Source: Elizabethkingia meningoseptica_A (GTDB lineage Bacteria; Bacteroidota; Bacteroidia; Flavobacteriales; Weeksellaceae). From it: a stretch of DNA of 64,000 bases. A program made the position numbers and the translations under genes. The stretch covers positions 372,001 through 436,000 of the forward strand of contig NZ_JBJDLK010000002.1 in assembly GCF_045762675.1 (NCBI RefSeq). Direction: 5' to 3'. Shown one piece after another: positions 26,738-34,975 of the stretch. How positions within the stretch are numbered: the stretch's first letter is position 1; each line of letters begins with the position of its first letter. The notes beneath the pieces were generated by a model. It had not been told where the DNA came from. It saw only the letters and a list, made by a program, of their open reading frames with translations, and did not search any database.

Positions 26738-28396
26738 TTATAGTCCGCTAATATATTTTCCGGCCTTCATTCCGGAGAAAATACAACCTCCCAGAAATGT
26801 TCCTTCCAACGCACGGTAACCGTGCATTCCGCCACCGCCAAAACCAGACACTTCCCCCGCCGCATACAATCCATTCAGAACACTCCCGTCATCTCTTAAC
26901 ACCTGCCCGTTCAGGTTCGTTTCAATTCCACCCAGTGTTTTTCGGGTAAGGATATTAAGGCGAACTGCAATTAAAGGTCCGTTTTCGGGATCTAATATTC
27001 TGTGAGGTTTTGCTACCCGTCCTAATTTATCACCAATATATTTTCTGGTACTGCGTATATAATTAACCTGTGTATCTTTTGAAAATTTATTGTTCAGCTC
27101 ACGATCCCGGTCTTCAATCAGTGATTTTATTTCAGCATAATCCAACAAATGATCACCTGAAAGTTCATTCATTTTCTGCACCAGTTCCCGAAGATTGTCC
27201 GATACTATAAAGTCTTTTCCTTTTTCTTTAAAAGCTTCTACTGGGCCTGGTGCTTTTTTACCAAAAATCCGGCTCAGGAAAAGGCGATAATCTTTATTTG
27301 TAATGTCAGGATTCTGCTCAGACCCCGAAAGCGCAAATTCTTTCTTAATGATTTTCTGCGTCAGAATAAACCAGGAATACCCGTAGCCGGTATCCTGTAT
27401 ATATTTTAATGTTCCCAGCGTATCAAATCCAGGCAAAAAAGGAGCAGGTAAACGCTTACCCTTTGCATCCAGCCATAAAGATGACGGACCCGGCAATATT
27501 CTTATGCCGTGATTGTGCCATATAGGATTCCAGTTTTGCAAGCCTTCCGTATAATGCCACATACGGTCCCTGTTGATTATATGTGCTCCGGCATTTTCTG
27601 CTATTGCAATCATCTTACCATCCACATAAGCAGGTACGCCACACACCATATTTTCCGGAGGATTACCAAGTCTTTCCGGCCAGTTTTTCCTTACCAGTTC
27701 ATGGTTTGCACCAATTCCCCCCGACGTGATGACAATATTTGCAGCTTTATATTCAAATGTTCCGGTGATATTTCTGTTGGTGGCAACACCTCTCTCTTTG
27801 TTATCCGATTCCAGTATATCTCCTTTAACTCCGATTATTATATTATTTTCTGAAATAAGGGCTGTTACCCGGTGCCTGAATTTCATTTGGAGTAATCCTT
27901 TCTTTTGTGCCTCATAGGCCTTTTCAACAAAAGGCTTTACGACTCCTGTACCTGTACCCCAGCTTACATGAAACCTTGGTACAGAATTTCCGTGCCCGCT
28001 TGCATTACCGTCTCCCCGTTCAGCCCATCCGACCATAAACATAAGCCTGATCCCCATTTTGGAGATATACTCGTATTTTTCTCCGGCAGCAAACTTCAAA
28101 TATGCCTCAGCCCATTGCCTTGGCCAGTGGTCTTCTTCCCGGTCAAAGTCTGCCGTTCCCATCCAGTCCTGTCGTGCCAGTTCATAAGAATCCTTTATAC
28201 CCACTCTTCGCTGCTGCGGGGAATTAATCAGAAATAACCCTCCAAAAGACCAGAAGGCCTGCCCGCCTATATTTTGTTCAGTTTCCTGATCCAGCAGCAA
28301 TACTTTCTTTCCTGCATTGGTAATTTCCATAGCAGCAACCAATCCGGCTAATCCGCTTCCTATAATAACAGCATCCGGCTGAAAACTATTTTCCAT
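26738..28396 (-). CDS. FAD-binding dehydrogenase (3-ketosteroid dehydrogenase/fumarate reductase-like)
   Basis: 552 residues from ATG 28396 (MENSFQPDAVIIGSGLAG). Rossmann FAD motif GSGLAGLVAAMEI, then VLLLDQE, GGQAFWSFGG, C-terminal TLGGIETNLNGQVLRDDG and AAGEVSGFGGGG before the HGYRALEGTFLGG end. This is the FAD_binding_2 family. An upstream in-frame ATG at 28456 coincides with the predicted transcript start (TATATTTG on the minus strand, 28470-28463), so a 20-residue N-terminal extension from a leaderless mRNA is possible. Operon with the downstream SDR. Substrate unknown. Confidence 0.85.
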   Translation of the reverse strand: MENSFQPDAVIIGSGLAGLVAAMEITNAGKKVLLLDQETEQNIGGQAFWSFGGLFLINSPQQRRVGIKDSYELARQDWMGTADFDREEDHWPRQWAEAYLKFAAGEKYEYISKMGIRLMFMVGWAERGDGNASGHGNSVPRFHVSWGTGTGVVKPFVEKAYEAQKKGLLQMKFRHRVTALISENNIIIGVKGDILESDNKERGVATNRNITGTFEYKAANIVITSGGIGANHELVRKNWPERLGNPPENMVCGVPAYVDGKMIAIAENAGAHIINRDRMWHYTEGLQNWNPIWHNHGIRILPGPSSLWLDAKGKRLPAPFLPGFDTLGTLKYIQDTGYGYSWFILTQKIIKKEFALSGSEQNPDITNKDYRLFLSRIFGKKAPGPVEAFKEKGKDFIVSDNLRELVQKMNELSGDHLLDYAEIKSLIEDRDRELNNKFSKDTQVNYIRSTRKYIGDKLGRVAKPHRILDPENGPLIAVRLNILTRKTLGGIETNLNGQVLRDDGSVLNGLYAAGEVSGFGGGGMHGYRALEGTFLGGCIFSGMKAGKYISGL

Positions 28397-28462
28397 TTTA
28401 ATAAATTGAGTATCGGGTGTATATTGAATCATTAAAAGCCTTATTACGAAGGACATACTTAT

Positions 28463-28470
28463 CAAATATA
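28463..28470 (-). promoter_or_regulatory. -7 element of FAD dehydrogenase operon
   Basis: Minus-strand TATATTTG; predicted start 28456, the A of an in-frame ATG 60 nt upstream of the homology-supported start. Confidence 0.5.
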
Positions 28471-28559
28471 ATAAAAAAACAGAGGCTGTTCATTTATGAA
28501 ATACGAAAAAACAACTCTACATAACATAGCATACCTATAAAATAACATCATAAAAATAC

Positions 28560-28582
28560 ATCGCCCGTCGTTGACGGGCGAT
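28560..28582 (-). terminator. terminator of the Fur-like/RNA methyltransferase/glycosyltransferase operon
   Basis: Perfect 10-bp stem ATCGCCCGTC-GTT-GACGGGCGAT; on the minus strand it is followed by GTATTTTTAT. Located 34 nt past the glycosyltransferase stop. Confidence 0.7.
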
Positions 28583-28616
28583 ATGATATTGATTAAATAA
28601 AAATGTATTTTATCTC

Positions 28617-29609
28617 TTAATAAAAATGTTTTGGAAAAGCTTCTTTCGGCATTCTTCTAAGAACATTAAGCTTGATCCAGGATTCAAGAAAACCATATCC
28701 ATAAGAGAACATTTGTACATAGGTGGTTACTACCGAAAGTCCTCCAATGGAAATATTCCGTGTTACCAGCGTTGCGTGTGCAAACACCAAAAGCGTATAC
28801 AGTCCGTAAAGGCTCAGAATAATTCCGTTGTGTTCAAAGAAATAATGAATAATACCCATGCAGTATCCCACCAGAAAAACACTCGGAAACCAAAAGGTAA
28901 GTTTTGTATATAAGGGATGCCTCTGATTCAGAATCGGACGTGCTACTCCAAACTGGTATACCTGCTTGGAAAACTTGCCAAGATCCGTACGGCGCTTATG
29001 ATACACTCCTATATGATCATAAAAAGCAGTCTGATAGCCTTTTTCCCATAATGTCATGGACAAATCCGGATCTTCTCCAATTCTCATATCCGAAAAACCT
29101 CCTACTTCCAGAAAAACCGATTTTTTCACGCCCATATTAAAGCTTCGGGGCTGAAACTTACTTACGGCTTTTTTATTTCCTCTGATTCCGCCTGTGGTAA
29201 AAACAGAAGTCATGGAATATGAAATTGCTTTTTGCAGAAGGTTAAATCCTTTATGTGCTTTATCCGCACCGCCAAAAGCATCCGCCGGATGTTCTTCGAT
29301 ATTCTTACATACCTGTTCTATATAATCATTCTCAACAATCACATCCGAATCCAGAAATACCAGCCATTCTCCTTCAGCTCTGTAGGCACCGTAGTTACGG
29401 GAAAGCCCCGGTCCTGTATTCTCCTTTTTATAATAACGGATATTCAGCATTTCAAGAAACATATCCACTGTAGGCTGTAGTTCTATTATAGAGCCGTCGT
29501 CTACAATAATAACTTCAAAATCCTTACAGGTCTGATGTGACAGACTGTTAAGAAGCTCAAAGAGTTCATCTTTTCTGTTATAAATGGCTACAACAATGGA
29601 TATTTTCAT
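28617..29609 (-). CDS. family 2 glycosyltransferase, membrane-associated
   Basis: 330 residues. GT-A start MKISIVVAIYNRKDELFELL, nucleotide-sugar motifs VIIVDDGS and FLDSDVIVE (DxD), acceptor region FSDMRIGEDPDLS, then two C-terminal hydrophobic segments. It should add a sugar to a polysaccharide or lipid precursor. Third gene of the minus-strand cluster that starts with the Fur-family gene (gaps 20 and 35 nt), so it may be under the same metal control; that link is inference. Confidence 0.85.
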   Translation of the reverse strand: MKISIVVAIYNRKDELFELLNSLSHQTCKDFEVIIVDDGSIIELQPTVDMFLEMLNIRYYKKENTGPGLSRNYGAYRAEGEWLVFLDSDVIVENDYIEQVCKNIEEHPADAFGGADKAHKGFNLLQKAISYSMTSVFTTGGIRGNKKAVSKFQPRSFNMGVKKSVFLEVGGFSDMRIGEDPDLSMTLWEKGYQTAFYDHIGVYHKRRTDLGKFSKQVYQFGVARPILNQRHPLYTKLTFWFPSVFLVGYCMGIIHYFFEHNGIILSLYGLYTLLVFAHATLVTRNISIGGLSVVTTYVQMFSYGYGFLESWIKLNVLRRMPKEAFPKHFY

Positions 29610-29644
29610 GTTTATTCAGTTTACTGTTGGAAGGAGATCGTTAA

Positions 29645-30832
29645 TTATGATGCACCCTCTGTTTTATGGATCTTCTTGGTTCCCTCATACATTTCATACT
29701 GCAGAAAACGGCACTCTAATTTTCCGTTAAATAATTTTATTTTTCGGGATGGGCGAAGACCTATTTTTTTCACAGCCTCTAAATCCGCAGAAATCATCCA
29801 TGCTAAAGTATTAGGGTAATGCGTTTTGAACGTATCCCCTATTTTTTTATAAAATTCCTCATCAGAAATACTCAATCGCTCATCATAAGGAGGATTAAAT
29901 ACCATTAACAACGGAAACATATCCTTTTGTGAATCGAAGAAGTTTTTCTTCTTTACTGTAATAATATCATCCATTTCGGCAGCCTTGATATTCTTCCAGG
30001 CTACATCCAGTGCATCCTCATCGATATCGTAGCCTACAATTTTTCCGTCGAAAGCCTTAACACGGTTAACTCTGAATTCTTTGATCTTTCCAAATAACTC
30101 AGCATCGTAGTTTTTCCAGTTCATGAAACCGAATTCATTTCTGAAAATCTGAGCCGGCAAGTCCATTGCAATCATTCCTGCTTCTACCAGAAGTGTTCCC
30201 GAACCGCACATAGGATCCAGAAAGTTTCCTTTTCCGTCCCATCCTGCCAGTTGGAGCATTCCTGCTGCCAGCACTTCGTTAATTGGTGCCTTGGTCTGCT
30301 CCTTTCGGTAACCTCTTTTAAATAATGGTGCCCCGCTGCTGTCCATAGAAATAGTCACCAGTTCACGATCGATATGTAAATGGAATTTGATATCCGGGTT
30401 TTTAGTATCAATTGAGGGACGCTTACGATGCTTGGCAACGAAATAATCTACAATAGCATCTTTCATTTTCAGCGTCATAAACTGGGAATGGCTGTAGCGT
30501 TCAGAATACACCGTTGCATCTATAGCAAACGTTTGATCTGCATCCATATATTCATCCCATGGAAATTTAAAAAGTTTATCGTAATATTTACTTTCATTAA
30601 AGGCTTTAAAGGTAAGTACCGGCACCAATATTTTTAAAGCCGTACGAAGCGAGTAGTTGATTTTATATAAAAATCCCAGATCTCCAACGCAGTTAACCGC
30701 ACGGTTTTTCACCTCTACATTCTTTCCTCCTAATTTTTTAAGTTCTTCCGCCAGAACATTTTCCAGCCCGAAAAAGGTTTTCACCTGTATTTCCAGATCT
30801 CCTGTTTGCATAATACTAAATGTATCCTGCAA
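29645..30832 (-). CDS. THUMP-domain class I rRNA methyltransferase (RlmL N-half-like)
   Basis: 395 residues. N-terminal ferredoxin-like/THUMP region (FFGLENVLAEELKKLGGKNV), then FKRGYRKEQTKAPINEVLAA and LDPMCGSGTLLVEAG, and the catalytic NPPYDERL motif (about residue 312). This is the RlmL/YcbY N-terminal-half family that methylates a guanine N2 of 23S rRNA; the exact target is inferred from family. Start could also be Met8. Middle gene of the Fur-like operon. Confidence 0.88.
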   Translation of the reverse strand: MQDTFSIMQTGDLEIQVKTFFGLENVLAEELKKLGGKNVEVKNRAVNCVGDLGFLYKINYSLRTALKILVPVLTFKAFNESKYYDKLFKFPWDEYMDADQTFAIDATVYSERYSHSQFMTLKMKDAIVDYFVAKHRKRPSIDTKNPDIKFHLHIDRELVTISMDSSGAPLFKRGYRKEQTKAPINEVLAAGMLQLAGWDGKGNFLDPMCGSGTLLVEAGMIAMDLPAQIFRNEFGFMNWKNYDAELFGKIKEFRVNRVKAFDGKIVGYDIDEDALDVAWKNIKAAEMDDIITVKKKNFFDSQKDMFPLLMVFNPPYDERLSISDEEFYKKIGDTFKTHYPNTLAWMISADLEAVKKIGLRPSRKIKLFNGKLECRFLQYEMYEGTKKIHKTEGAS

Positions 30833-30852
30833 AAATAGGCATTTTACGCCGG

Positions 30853-31227
30853 CTATACTTCTTTTTCCTTACAATTCGGACAATAACCTGATACAAAGGC
30901 ATTCACTCCCATTACAGCATAACCGTCGGGAAGGTTTACAGACAATTCATCTCTCATACAACTTACTTTTTTACATTTCACACAGCGAAAATGAAAATGA
31001 TTATGGTCACGGCATACATCGCATAATGCAAAATAAAGTTTTCCCTCATCACTAATAATCCGGTGCACAATTCCATCATCACAAAAACTATTCAGAACCC
31101 TGTAAATTGTAGCACGATCCACGCTTCCCTGTAAGCGAACCTGAAATGTTTCATGACAAAGTGCTGTATGTTCAGATTGCAAAACATCCAGAATTAATTG
31201 TTTCGCTTTTGTATTTCTTTTTCCCAT
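30853..31227 (-). CDS. Fur-family repressor, probably zinc-responsive (Zur-like)
   Basis: 124 residues. Helix-turn-helix half ends in VDRATIYRVLNSF, the Fur-family recognition pattern; metal region CDVCRDHNHFHFRC followed by two structural CxxC pairs (RCVKC, YCPNC). The divergent operon encodes a ZIP transporter, which favours zinc. An operator GCGAC-N3-GTTGC at 31242-31254 overlaps this gene's own -7 element (TAATATTG on the minus strand, 31261-31254) and the -33 TTG of the divergent promoter, so autorepression is expected. Zinc versus other metals is inference. Confidence 0.82.
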   Translation of the reverse strand: MGKRNTKAKQLILDVLQSEHTALCHETFQVRLQGSVDRATIYRVLNSFCDDGIVHRIISDEGKLYFALCDVCRDHNHFHFRCVKCKKVSCMRDELSVNLPDGYAVMGVNAFVSGYCPNCKEKEV

Positions 31228-31241
31228 GAATAAAAATTAAT

Positions 31242-31280
31242 GCGACACTGTTGCAATATTAGTGATTTTTTTTAACTTTG
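31242..31280. promoter_or_regulatory. divergent promoter with Zur-like operator (site A)
   Basis: Operator GCGAC-ACT-GTTGC (31242-31254). Plus promoter: -33 TTG 31251-31253, 19-nt spacer, -7 TAACTTTG 31273-31280, start about 31287. Minus promoter: TAATATTG on 31261-31254. The same operator sequence class recurs twice at 44036-44086. Confidence 0.65.
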
Positions 31281-31306
31281 CATCACTATTAAAAAATAAT
31301 TACAGA

Positions 31307-32029
31307 ATGGATTGGTTCGAAAGTTGGTTCAACACCCCATATTATCATATTTTATATAAAGACAGGGACTTTGTTGAAGCCGAGCATTTTATAGATAAAC
31401 TTTTGGACGCTATCAGGCTGCCAAAAAACTCTGTAATCATTGACCTCGCCTGCGGACACGGAAGACATTCCGTATACCTTAATCAGAAAGGCTATCAGGT
31501 TTTGGGACTCGACCTTTCCGAAGCCAGTATCAGTTTCGATAAGCAATTCGAAAACGAAAGTCTTCGTTTCAAGGTACACGACATGAGAAATCCGATTCCG
31601 GATGAAAAAGTAGATGCGGTAATGAACCTGTTCACCAGTTTTGGTTATTTTGATCAGGATGAGGATGACGATAAAGTTTTCGAATCTGTAGCTCAGGCAT
31701 TACAGCCCGGCGGCTTATTTGTTCTGGATTTCCTGAATGCAGATTATGTAAAGAAAACGCTGGTTCCTGAATCAATAGTGGTTAAAGACAATATCACATT
31801 TAGTATTCATAAGAAAATTGAAAATAACAGGGTTATAAAGGATATCAAGTTTCGGGATAAGGATAGGGATTATCATTATGAAGAAAAAGTAAAACTGCAT
31901 CCTTTTGAGAAATTAAAAGCACTTGCAGAAAAACATCAGCTTTCCTTTGTAACCAAGTGGGGGGATTATCAACTCAATCCCCTGAATGAAAACTCACCTC
32001 GTTGTATTATCCTTTTTGAGAAAAAATAA
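31307..32029 (+). CDS. class I SAM-dependent methyltransferase
   Basis: 240 residues from ATG 31307; the longer GTG start at 31262 lies upstream of the -7 box. SAM-binding motif VIDLACGHGRHSVYL (about 41-55), acidic LGLDLSEASI, AVMNLFTSFGYF, LQPGGLFVLDF. C-terminus is that of the Methyltransf_25-type family. Substrate unknown. The stop codon directly abuts the ATG of the ZIP gene, so both are translated from one mRNA controlled by site A. Confidence 0.85.
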   Translation: MDWFESWFNTPYYHILYKDRDFVEAEHFIDKLLDAIRLPKNSVIIDLACGHGRHSVYLNQKGYQVLGLDLSEASISFDKQFENESLRFKVHDMRNPIPDEKVDAVMNLFTSFGYFDQDEDDDKVFESVAQALQPGGLFVLDFLNADYVKKTLVPESIVVKDNITFSIHKKIENNRVIKDIKFRDKDRDYHYEEKVKLHPFEKLKALAEKHQLSFVTKWGDYQLNPLNENSPRCIILFEKK

Positions 32030-32722
32030 ATGGTATATCTACTCCTCATACTCAGTGTCCTATCGGGTATTACTTTAGGATATTTCTTTGGCAGACATCA
32101 GAAGTTTGCCAAAAGACTGCTTATTCTAAGTGCCGGATTCTTACTCAGTATGACGGTACTGGAAGTATTTCCGGCCGTTTTCCAGGGACAATCCCATAAT
32201 ATCGGGTTATGGATTCTTGGCGGCGTTGTGTTGCAGCTTATACTGGAAAGTTTAACCAAAGGTTTTGAGCACGGACACTTCCATCATCATGAAGAAGAGA
32301 AAAATATCTTTCCTGTAGCGCTAATTGGCGGGATGTTTATTCATGCCTTTATCGAAGGTATTCCTTTAAGTAAAATGCCCAATGAAATCACACCGTACCT
32401 TCAGGGAATTCTGGTACACAATATTCCTATATCTTTTGTCATGGGGGCATTTTTATTAACCGGAAATTATAACAAAAAAATAGCCTGGACTGTTATTGCC
32501 TTATTCGCTTTGGCTTCACCGATGGGAATGTTATTAGGCCAGTATTTTAATCCCGAATATCAGGTTTATACACTCGCCGTTGTAAGTGGTATTTTCCTTC
32601 ATATTTCTTCGGTTATTATTTTTGAAGGCAATAAAAATCATAAACTTGATCTCGAAAAAATAGCCTTGGTTCTTGTGGGAATTGGTGTTGCCTATCTGGG
32701 ACATTTATCCCACCATCATTAA
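32030..32722 (+). CDS. ZIP-family divalent metal transporter
   Basis: 230 residues, about seven to eight transmembrane helices. Metal-binding motifs HAFIEGIPL and HNIPISFVMG (helices 4/5), a His-rich cytoplasmic loop HGHFHHHEEE and a C-terminal HLSHHH. Zinc import (possibly iron or manganese) is the family role. It starts immediately after the methyltransferase stop and is controlled by the promoter with the Zur-like operator, so derepression under zinc starvation is a reasonable inference. Confidence 0.88.
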   Translation: MVYLLLILSVLSGITLGYFFGRHQKFAKRLLILSAGFLLSMTVLEVFPAVFQGQSHNIGLWILGGVVLQLILESLTKGFEHGHFHHHEEEKNIFPVALIGGMFIHAFIEGIPLSKMPNEITPYLQGILVHNIPISFVMGAFLLTGNYNKKIAWTVIALFALASPMGMLLGQYFNPEYQVYTLAVVSGIFLHISSVIIFEGNKNHKLDLEKIALVLVGIGVAYLGHLSHHH

Positions 32723-32774
32723 GATCCTATCCTTCGGTTACGGTTTCCCGTAATATTAATTCAGATAAAATATC

Positions 32775-32826
32775 TATCTTTGAAAAGATTGTAAAACTCT
32801 TTAATTATAATTGATTAAAGAGTTTT
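32775..32826 (+). promoter_or_regulatory. -7-like box TATCTTTG followed at once by a T-tailed hairpin
   Basis: TATCTTTG (32775-32782) predicts a start near 32789. Four bases later begins a perfect 13-bp stem, AAAACTCTTTAAT / ATTAAAGAGTTTT (32793-32805 with 32814-32826), with T-run. It may terminate the ZIP operon, or attenuate/produce a very short RNA upstream of the lipoprotein gene. Confidence 0.45.
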
Positions 32827-32882
32827 TTATTGATGACAGCTGTTCAAAGAGCAATTCTTTATTTAACACAACCTGATCACCT

Positions 32883-33515
32883 ATGAAATTAATAAAATTT
32901 ACTTCTTTATTTTTATTTACCGTAGCATTAACCAACTGTTCATCCGACAGAGATGACAGACCTACTCCTGTAGATCCCGTTGTACCCGAAAAAACGGTAT
33001 TTAGCTTCACCTATAACAACAGCTATAAGATTAATGATATTACGCTTTACAGAGGGCCTAAAGGCGTAAAAGAAACCTCTAATGAAGAGTACCTGAAAAG
33101 TATCTGGGAATATTATACAGAACCGGAATGGACAAAAGTAATCATTGATCTGAAAAAAGAAACCATATATTTTTCTAAAGATAAAACAGAGCGTTCCTAT
33201 AAATTAAAGTTATCCAATGATTCTGTTTTTGGAATTGATGATATTGACAGAAAAACCTATATGGGCATCTTTAAAAAGACTAAACCTGAGCTAAAATTAG
33301 ACAGATCTTTTGTTTATCTGCAAAGAATGCCCCGTTTTGAAGGCGATGCTTTCAAAGCTTCCAGAACATCTTCTCCGGGTGTAACACAATACAAAGACCA
33401 TTTCGGAAAAGAATATAACTATTTTAGTGCTCCTGCTGATCTTACAATGGATAAAGATCAGGTTTTCTGGGCAAATCTTACCTATGGTTATAACGAAGAC
33501 AACAAACAACAGTAA
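32883..33515 (+). CDS. hypothetical lipoprotein
   Basis: 210 residues; lipoprotein signal peptide with lipobox LTNC (Cys about 20) followed by SSDRDD, the acidic tail seen in surface-exposed flavobacterial lipoproteins. The rest is unassigned, Tyr/Lys-rich, likely beta. Leader of about 94 nt from the box at 32775. Ends at the terminator 33536-33567. Confidence 0.7.
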   Translation: MKLIKFTSLFLFTVALTNCSSDRDDRPTPVDPVVPEKTVFSFTYNNSYKINDITLYRGPKGVKETSNEEYLKSIWEYYTEPEWTKVIIDLKKETIYFSKDKTERSYKLKLSNDSVFGIDDIDRKTYMGIFKKTKPELKLDRSFVYLQRMPRFEGDAFKASRTSSPGVTQYKDHFGKEYNYFSAPADLTMDKDQVFWANLTYGYNEDNKQQ

Positions 33516-33535
33516 CTCCAAATTCACTTAATATT

Positions 33536-33567
33536 AAAAAGCCTGCAAAATAATTTTGCAGGCTTTT
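33536..33567. terminator. bidirectional terminator separated from the porin gene by an IS
   Basis: Perfect 15-bp stem around GCCTGCAAAA / TTTTGCAGGC with T-run. Before the IS insertion at 33580 it would have ended both the lipoprotein gene and the convergent porin gene. Confidence 0.8.
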
Positions 33568-33619
33568 ATTTTTATATGCTGTCCCGTCCTGAAATAGCGA
33601 TACAGAAAAAAGTATCGTT

Positions 33620-34048
33620 ATGGAAGAAACGCGTAATTATGTCAAACGTACACAGAAGGATTACAGTTTGACACTCAAGATTCAGATTGTTAAAGAAGTA
33701 GAATCTGGAGCACTTTCTACACTATCCGCTCAACGGAAATATGGAATTCAGTCAAGAAGTACAGTTATTACCTGGTTAAGAAAATATGGTAACTTTGATT
33801 GGGAACACCAAACACCATCGAACATGTCAAAATCACCTGAACAAAGAATTCTGGAGCTTGAAGCCAAAGTAAAGCTTCTGGAAAAACAAAAAGCACAGCT
33901 TGAACGTCAGAATTATGTAGCGGATCAAAAAGCTGTTATTTTTGATATGATGATTGATATTGCTGAAAAAGAGTATAATATTGATATTCGAAAAAACTCC
34001 TCGTCCGGACAATCCAGCACTACACCGCCCAAACAGAAGAAAGTATAA
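33620..34048 (+). CDS. IS3-family OrfA (helix-turn-helix)
   Basis: 142 residues. N-terminal HTH: LTLKIQIVKEVESGALSTL and SAQRKYGIQSRSTVITWLRKYG; then a leucine-zipper-like coiled coil (ILELEAKVKLLEKQKAQLE) for multimerisation. The C-terminus (PPKQKKV) overlaps OrfB in the -1 frame, the standard arrangement for making an OrfAB fusion by programmed frameshifting. Confidence 0.85.
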   Translation: MEETRNYVKRTQKDYSLTLKIQIVKEVESGALSTLSAQRKYGIQSRSTVITWLRKYGNFDWEHQTPSNMSKSPEQRILELEAKVKLLEKQKAQLERQNYVADQKAVIFDMMIDIAEKEYNIDIRKNSSSGQSSTTPPKQKKV

Positions 34049-34062
34049 GTTTTGGTTGTTGG

Positions 34063-34913
34063 TTGTCCGGAGTTAACAGACAGGTATATTATCGTAAAAT
34101 AAATAGTTTCCATAAAAAGCTATGTATTGCTGATCAGGTAGTAGATTTGGTAGTACAAGAGCGTAGAGTCCAGCCCAAGCTGGGAACAAGGAAACTATAT
34201 TTTATACTAAATAGCAAGCTTAGGGATCTCAAAGTAGGAAGAGATAAATTTTTTAATATTCTCAGAGCCAATCATCTTTTGATCAGCCCGAAGAGAAGTT
34301 ATCATGTTACAACCCATTCCTATCACCGATTCAGAAAGCATCCGAATTTAATTAAAGAAATGGAAATAGCAGAACCTGAAAAAGTCTGGGTATCAGATAT
34401 TACTTATATAGGTAAACGGGAAAAGCCTTGTTATTTAAGTTTAATAACAGATCTTTATTCTAAGAAGATTGTTGGTTTTGATGTGTCAGATTCTTTAGCC
34501 ACTGAAGGAACTCTGAGAGCTTTAAAAATGGCGCAGAAGAATAGAATCTACAAAAACAAAGCTCTTATTCATCATTCAGACAGAGGCTTACAATATTGTT
34601 CGGATGAATATCAGTTTTATTAAAGAAATATGATATCAAATGTAGTATGACACAAAACTCTGATCCCTATGAAAATGCTATTGCGGAAAGAGTAAATGGT
34701 ATTTTAAAACAGGAGTTTAGTATTGATAATATGCATTTAGATTTACACATCATGAGAAAAGTTGTAACAGAAGTTATTTATATTTATAATAACCAAAGGC
34801 CGCATTTATCTAATTATATGCTAACCCCTAATCAAATGCACTTACAACAGAAGATTAGGTATAAAACTTATAAACAAAAAAACAGTAGTAAGCTATTGCA
34901 AACTACTGTCTAA
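34063..34913 (+). pseudogene. IS3-family OrfB transposase, frameshifted
   Basis: DDE transposase of the rve type: WVSDITYIG (first D), HHSDRGLQYCSDEY (second D), DPYENAIAERVNGILKQEF (E). The first part ends at a stop after DEYQFY (34623); reading resumes one base earlier in register at VLLKKYDIKCSMTQNSD, continuing to 34913. A single-base deletion near 34612-34614 explains this. The open frame extends upstream into OrfA (no good ATG), consistent with -1 frameshift expression. Confidence 0.82.
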
Positions 34914-34975
34914 TATGGTAATTTTATTTTTATTAATCCTGTATCGTTATTTTAGGACTTGTCATGCTGTTACTT

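Larger units (their letters stand above)
33580..34964 (+). mobile_element. IS3-family insertion sequence, 1385 bp
   Basis: Terminal inverted repeats of 26 bp: left end 33580-33605 (TGTCCCGTCC...GATACAG) and right end 34939-34964 (CTGTATCG...TTGTCA), about 20 of 26 matching. A 3-bp duplication TGC flanks it (33577-33579 and 34965-34967), as expected for IS3-type transposition. It holds OrfA and an OrfB in the -1 frame with DDE residues. OrfB has a one-base frameshift, so this copy is probably not autonomous unless the lesion is a sequencing error. Confidence 0.85.
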
